Shown: piece after piece, positions 48,171 through 51,924 of the stretch
Numbering within the stretch: position 1 is the stretch's first letter
Layout: each line of letters opens with the position of its first letter
DNA from: Chloroflexota bacterium
Lineage (GTDB): Bacteria > Chloroflexota > Anaerolineae > Anaerolineales > Villigracilaceae
Assembly (NCBI GenBank): GCA_021824575.1
Contig: JAKAKJ010000097.1
Span: forward strand, 1 to 51,924
Reading direction: 5' to 3'
DNA length: 51,924 bases
Notes under the pieces: generated by a model
What the model was told of the DNA's origin: nothing
Databases searched by the model: none
What the model saw: the letters and a program-made list of their open reading frames with translations, nothing else
Made by a program: the position numbers and the translations under genes

Positions 48171-48178
48171 ATTATAAT
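48171..48178. promoter_or_regulatory. Shared palindromic -10 element of divergent promoters
   Basis: ATTATAAT reads TATAAT on the plus strand (48173-48178) and also TATAAT on the minus strand (48176-48171). On the minus strand the -35 would be TTTGCA (48199-48194, 4/6) with a 17-bp spacer, inside the start of the cyclase gene. On the plus strand AGGAGA lies between the -10 and ATG 48193. Polymerase can hardly use both directions at once. Confidence 0.6.
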
Positions 48179-48192
48179 TTCACAGGAGAGAG

Positions 48193-50967
48193 ATGCAAAC
48201 CCCACCTGAACGAAATTGGTTATTACATGCGCCAGTGATTTTTATTGCCGCCGTCGCTTTGTTGTTGCTGGTATTGACTCCATTTTGGGCCGCGCGATGG
48301 TATCAAACGCCGTTTCTCGGAATGGTGCTGGAACCGAATAACGTTGTCAGCCAGCTTAGCGGATCGAATTGGCCGGCGCGCAATAGCGGTGTGATCTTTG
48401 CGGACCGGCTTTTGACTTTGAACGGTCAGCCTTTGAACAGCGCGGACGCAGTGGAGTCGTTCTTGCGGCAAAATGGAACGAAGCCGGTGCAGGTTTCGGT
48501 TTCACGCCGCTCTGGCGGAATTTTTCAATTTACGATTACGCCGCTGGCCCATCCGCCGTTCAGCGATTTGTTGACCTTCTTCATCATTCCATATCTCGTC
48601 AGTCTGGCGTTTTTGGGAATCGGAATCTGGACCTACACATTACGCAGCGACCTGCGCGCCAGCCGCGTCCTGTTGATGTTTACATCGGGGCTGAGCATCC
48701 TGACCTCCGGGTTTCTCGACATGGATACGACCCGGCACGTGGTCCTGTTGTGGGCGTTGGCACTCGGTGCGACCGGCGCAAGCCTGGCGCATCTTTCACT
48801 GGTATTTCCGCAGCCGATGCGCTTTGTTCTGAAATGGCAGCGTCTGCGTTTCGTGCCGTGGCTGATTTTCTTCCTGCTCGCGATTCCCACCACGCTGGCT
48901 ATTGTCCGCCCGTCTGATCCATATTTTTATATCAACACGTGGCAGTGGGGCTATTTGTTCATTACGCTGGCGGTGATTCTTTTTCTTGGCACGCTGATCT
49001 ACCGCGTCTTCAAGAGCGATCTTCCTTTTGTCCGCCAGCAAAGCCGCATCATCATCTTTGGCGCGATCATCGCTTTCATGCCTTCGCTGTACTACATCGC
49101 ACCGCTGGCCTTTGGAATCTTCACGCAGTTCTACGCCTGGCTGATCTTTCCCGCGCTCGTGATCTTTCCGCTGTCCATCACGTACGCCATCCTTCGTTAT
49201 CGCCTTCTCGATGTGGACCGCTTTTTCTCGCGGGCGCTGGCGTATATCATTGCCGTCGGCGCGGCGATGATTGTTTTTTATGGCTTGCTGGCGCTTTTTA
49301 CCATTATCCTTCAGCAGGCTGTGCGTGCGAGCGATCCGCTGGTGATTGTGGCATATCTGATTTTGCTGGTCATTGGCTTCAATCCATTGCGCGAATTGAT
49401 CCAGCATGGCATTGACCGTCTCTTCTATCGCTCACCCGCCGATTACCGCCGCGCCCTCTCCAGCCTTTCGCGCAGTCTCGTCATCACGCCCGATCTCACG
49501 CAGACCCTTCATACGCTCGAAGAGCAGATCACGCAGGCGCTCTCGCCGGAGAAGTTCATCATTTACCTTTACAACGATGATCTTGGACAATATTTCCCGC
49601 ACGCCACACGCGAAGATTCCGCACCTGCGTATGAAATCGAAAATCCGTTAATTCATCTGCTCGCTTCCTCCCGGACGCCGATCTGGATTCCGTCAAACGG
49701 ACCTTTGCCAGCGCCTTTGCAGGATTCCGCTAATTCCTATAGACGATTGATGGGATTCACTTTTGTGCCGCTTCATTATGAAGGAAAGATGATCGGATTC
49801 ATGTCGCTTGGGCCGCGCCGCTCCGGTGATCTTTATACGAGCGATGATTTGGATTTCCTCGCGGCGGTCGCGGCGCAATCCACGCTGGCGTTAGAGAACG
49901 CGCGTCTATTTGCAAACCTGCGGCGCACGCTCGACCAGACGATGGAGATGAAGAATCTCATGGACGATATTTTTTCGTCCGTGGCGGCGGGAATTATCAC
50001 CACCGATTTGAAGCGACGCATCACATTGTTGAATCGCGCCGCGGAAAATATCCTCGGCGTGCCGGTGAAAAAAGCCATCGGCAAAACGCTGGCAAAAGGC
50101 GTCCCCGGGTTTGGCGAAGAGATGTCCAACGTGGCGGCGAACACGTTCAAAAAGGGAGAATCCGTTCTCAGTACCGAGCTAAGCCAAAAAGTCCCGGAGC
50201 GAGGCGATTTGTATTTGCGTCTGTCGGTCTCTCCGTTGCGCGACGCACATCTCAGTACAAAAGGAGCGACGTTCGTCTTCGAAGATTTGACTGAACAGCG
50301 CAAAGTCGAGGCGGAACGCGAACGCATCCGCCGGACGTTTGGGCGCGTGGTCGCGCCGCGCGTCCGCGACCGATTGCTGGCGGACCCGGGCAATCTTGAA
50401 TTGGATGGCGTCAAACAAATCGTGACGATTCTCTTTGCTGACCTGAACGGCTTTACACCGTACAGCGAAAAGCATGACCCTGAAACAACATTCAGCGTGC
50501 TCAATGAATATCTTTCATTGGCGGCGCAGGCCATCCTTGAGCAGGAAGGCACGCTCGACAAATTCATGGGCGACGCGGTGCTTGCGATCTGGAACAGTCC
50601 CGATCAGCAGGAAGATCATGCGCTGCGCGCGGCGTGCGCGGCGTGCGACATTATTCAGCGTTCCATCGAGGCGCACAGCCGCTTTAAAGATCCTGAACAA
50701 CACATGACATTTCGCATCGGGATTACGACTGGCCCGGCGATTGTCGGCAATGTGGGCACCGCGGAATTGTTCAATTACACGGCCATCGGCGATGTGGTCA
50801 ATCTGGCGCAGCGATTGCAGTCTTCTGCCAAGCGCGGACAGATTTTGATTCACAAATCAACCTATGACATTATTGCGGATCGCGTGAACGCCATTCCACT
50901 TGCGCCGATCATGGTCAAGGGCCGCGAACAGGCGGCGGAAATCTACGAACTCAAAGGATTGAAATAA
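48193..50967 (+). CDS. Membrane-bound class III adenylate cyclase with GAF and PAS domains
   Basis: A 924-aa cyclase that should make cAMP from ATP. After a first transmembrane helix comes an extracytoplasmic PDZ-like region (about 45-115, LLTLNGQPLNSADAVESFLR). About eight to ten further helices follow (about 115-400), of the kind seen in sensor kinases with 7TM input. A GAF domain (about 420-570) and a PAS domain (about 580-690, IFSSVAAGIITTDLKRRITL) lead to the catalytic domain (about 725-905). Metal-binding Asp750 is in LFADLNGFTPYSE and Asp794 in DKFMGDAVLAIWNSP. The ATP-type Lys of DKFMGD and the YTAIGDVVNLAQRLQ segment with the transition-state residues are intact. The next gene begins immediately after the stop. 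Confidence 0.9.
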   Translation: MQTPPERNWLLHAPVIFIAAVALLLLVLTPFWAARWYQTPFLGMVLEPNNVVSQLSGSNWPARNSGVIFADRLLTLNGQPLNSADAVESFLRQNGTKPVQVSVSRRSGGIFQFTITPLAHPPFSDLLTFFIIPYLVSLAFLGIGIWTYTLRSDLRASRVLLMFTSGLSILTSGFLDMDTTRHVVLLWALALGATGASLAHLSLVFPQPMRFVLKWQRLRFVPWLIFFLLAIPTTLAIVRPSDPYFYINTWQWGYLFITLAVILFLGTLIYRVFKSDLPFVRQQSRIIIFGAIIAFMPSLYYIAPLAFGIFTQFYAWLIFPALVIFPLSITYAILRYRLLDVDRFFSRALAYIIAVGAAMIVFYGLLALFTIILQQAVRASDPLVIVAYLILLVIGFNPLRELIQHGIDRLFYRSPADYRRALSSLSRSLVITPDLTQTLHTLEEQITQALSPEKFIIYLYNDDLGQYFPHATREDSAPAYEIENPLIHLLASSRTPIWIPSNGPLPAPLQDSANSYRRLMGFTFVPLHYEGKMIGFMSLGPRRSGDLYTSDDLDFLAAVAAQSTLALENARLFANLRRTLDQTMEMKNLMDDIFSSVAAGIITTDLKRRITLLNRAAENILGVPVKKAIGKTLAKGVPGFGEEMSNVAANTFKKGESVLSTELSQKVPERGDLYLRLSVSPLRDAHLSTKGATFVFEDLTEQRKVEAERERIRRTFGRVVAPRVRDRLLADPGNLELDGVKQIVTILFADLNGFTPYSEKHDPETTFSVLNEYLSLAAQAILEQEGTLDKFMGDAVLAIWNSPDQQEDHALRAACAACDIIQRSIEAHSRFKDPEQHMTFRIGITTGPAIVGNVGTAELFNYTAIGDVVNLAQRLQSSAKRGQILIHKSTYDIIADRVNAIPLAPIMVKGREQAAEIYELKGLK

Positions 50968-51615
50968 ATGCTGCGACGCATTCACGCTGAATTGCTGCGA
51001 AGTGCGGTGGGCTCGGAGTTTAGTCCACGCGCGCTCGATGAGATCATTGCCGCCAGCGTGAAGCAGGACGCGTTTTGGACGGGTCAGATCGGCCATGATG
51101 AGTATCATTTCGACAATAATGCTTTTGACAAATCCCGCGCCTTTATTGAAGATCAACGCGCTTTGATTGCTCCCGCTTTGGAAAACGGCGATGTCGAAAC
51201 GGCATGGCGCGCGTTTGGAAAGCTGACTCACACCGCACAGGATTTTTATTCGCACAGCAATTACGTGGATTTATGGCTGTCCTTCCAGTCGGATGGGTTG
51301 AAACCGGCGCCATCCGAAATTGATCCGCTGGATGATGTGTTAGTCTCTAGTCCGACATTGCGCTCCGGCAAGATTTATTATCCGCTGGAAGCGCTGGCCT
51401 TTGTTCCTGTGCTGAAAAAATTGGTCATCCCATTATTGCCGCGCGATTCGCACGCGTGGATGAACTTGGATTCCGCCGGACGCGGCCCGTTGTTCGAATA
51501 CGCGTTCAGCGCCGCGATCAAACGGACGTGTTATGAGTTCGATGTTACGACTCGAAACTTTTCCCCCGGCTTGCTGGCCTTGTTCCGCGATCTTTCATCC
51601 GATCATGCCGCGTAA
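50968..51615 (+). CDS. HET-C / zinc phospholipase C-like protein
   Basis: A 215-aa protein with the core of the HET-C family, which is related to the zinc-dependent phospholipase C/alpha-toxin fold. The hallmark is FGKLTHTAQDFYSHSNYVDL (about residues 83-102), with His88, Asp92 and His96 placed as metal ligands. The upstream segment IGHDEYHFDNNAF supplies further His and Asp. There is no signal peptide, so a secreted lipase seems unlikely; an intracellular phosphodiesterase or lipid-binding role is possible. The ATG follows the cyclase stop codon directly, and the gene end overlaps the next start by 11 bp, so the three are probably one transcript. Confidence 0.75.
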   Translation: MLRRIHAELLRSAVGSEFSPRALDEIIAASVKQDAFWTGQIGHDEYHFDNNAFDKSRAFIEDQRALIAPALENGDVETAWRAFGKLTHTAQDFYSHSNYVDLWLSFQSDGLKPAPSEIDPLDDVLVSSPTLRSGKIYYPLEALAFVPVLKKLVIPLLPRDSHAWMNLDSAGRGPLFEYAFSAAIKRTCYEFDVTTRNFSPGLLALFRDLSSDHAA

Positions 51616-51924
51616 AAAAACAAAAACGTCCTCGTTTGGTTCGCCGGGCCGCGCCGGTCACGATGCCTCGGCCTTTTATTCCATGCGCCTGTATGACGAC
51701 CAGCCGCGATCCGCGGACTTGGATTATCACGAAAATCCGATTCCCGCTGAAAAGCTGGATACGGTTTTCAACACATCTTCCGAATCAATGAACGAACTTC
51801 CGGATTGCTCCGTGCATTTGATGGTCACGTCGCCGCCATACAACGTGGGCAAGGATTACGATGAAGATTTGTCGCTGGAGGAATATCTTGCTTTCCTGAA
51901 ACGCGTCTGGGCGGAAACGTATCG
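51605..51924 (+). CDS. DNA methyltransferase, N-terminal part (cut by window end)
   Basis: The first 106 codons of a gene that continues past the window. The N-terminus is basic (MPRKKTKTSSFGSPGRAG), followed by FNTSSESMNELPDCSVHLMV and the catalytic motif TSPPYNVGKDYDED, then LEEYLAFLKRVWAETY. The TSPPY motif is the catalytic loop of N4-cytosine or N6-adenine methyltransferases of the beta group (D21-like), so the target-recognition part and AdoMet motif should follow. Whether a restriction enzyme lies next to it cannot be seen. The start ATG 51605 overlaps the end of the HET-C-like gene by 11 bp. Confidence 0.82.
   Translation, partial: MPRKKTKTSSFGSPGRAGHDASAFYSMRLYDDQPRSADLDYHENPIPAEKLDTVFNTSSESMNELPDCSVHLMVTSPPYNVGKDYDEDLSLEEYLAFLKRVWAETY

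Overview
The window looks like a chromosomal segment of a Chloroflexota bacterium, most likely of the Anaerolineae. The basis is two DUF2298 ('YYY') membrane proteins, a GC-rich coding style, palindromic intergenic repeats of the GTCATTGCGAG and GTCATTCTGAG kind, and an L34 with an extended C-terminus. This placement is inference from gene content, not from a marker-gene tree. Almost everything is on the + strand. Only a transposase fragment at the left edge and two genes at 46.8-48.2 kb are on the - strand. I see no rRNA, tRNA or CRISPR array, and no gene-free stretch above 300 bp.

Left part (0.2-15.7 kb): an envelope glycan locus. It has a GT4 glycosyltransferase, two SAM methyltransferases, two GT-C (GT39-like) membrane glycosyltransferases, a very large GT-C/DUF2298 fusion and a stand-alone DUF2298 protein, with a DUF952 protein and a GNAT acetyltransferase between the last two. 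These probably build or transfer lipid-linked sugars at the membrane. A perfect hairpin terminator closes the block. Then come cmk and plsC (15.8-17.1 kb) and a large membrane sensor histidine kinase (17.2-20.5 kb).

Centre (20.6-27.8 kb): a co-directional potassium/sodium cluster. It holds an unrecognised 371-aa protein, a KimA-like K+ importer that keeps all seven ion-binding residues I recall for the Bacillus protein, a P-type ATPase whose ion-binding motifs match Na+,K+-ATPase (P2C) rather than Ca2+ pumps, and two TrkA-type RCK proteins with no TrkH/KtrB partner in view. This is the best candidate for an undescribed system.

27.8-35.8 kb: the conserved rpmH-rnpA-yidD-yidC-khpB block, with an extra PQQ-repeat lipoprotein between yidD and yidC, followed by a PfkB kinase, parA, parB and an amidohydrolase. 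No dnaA is seen. 35.9-41.6 kb: a signalling and pilus block with two soluble histidine kinases (one with an MshEN-like c-di-GMP-binding N-terminus), an OmpR-type regulator, CpaE/TadZ, a 95-aa protein and CpaF. The Tad membrane components are missing. 41.9-46.7 kb: a double-HTH regulator, a TPR protein, a GNAT, a possible 29-aa coupled ORF, an alpha/beta hydrolase and a tandem pair of DsbA-like proteins.

Right end (46.8-51.9 kb): DUF554 and a PduO-type cobalamin adenosyltransferase on the - strand. A shared palindromic -10 element separates them from a large membrane class III adenylate cyclase, which is followed by a HET-C-like protein and the start of a DNA methyltransferase cut by the window edge. 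Several promoters place TATAAT 6-12 nt before the start codon, which suggests leaderless or nearly leaderless mRNAs.
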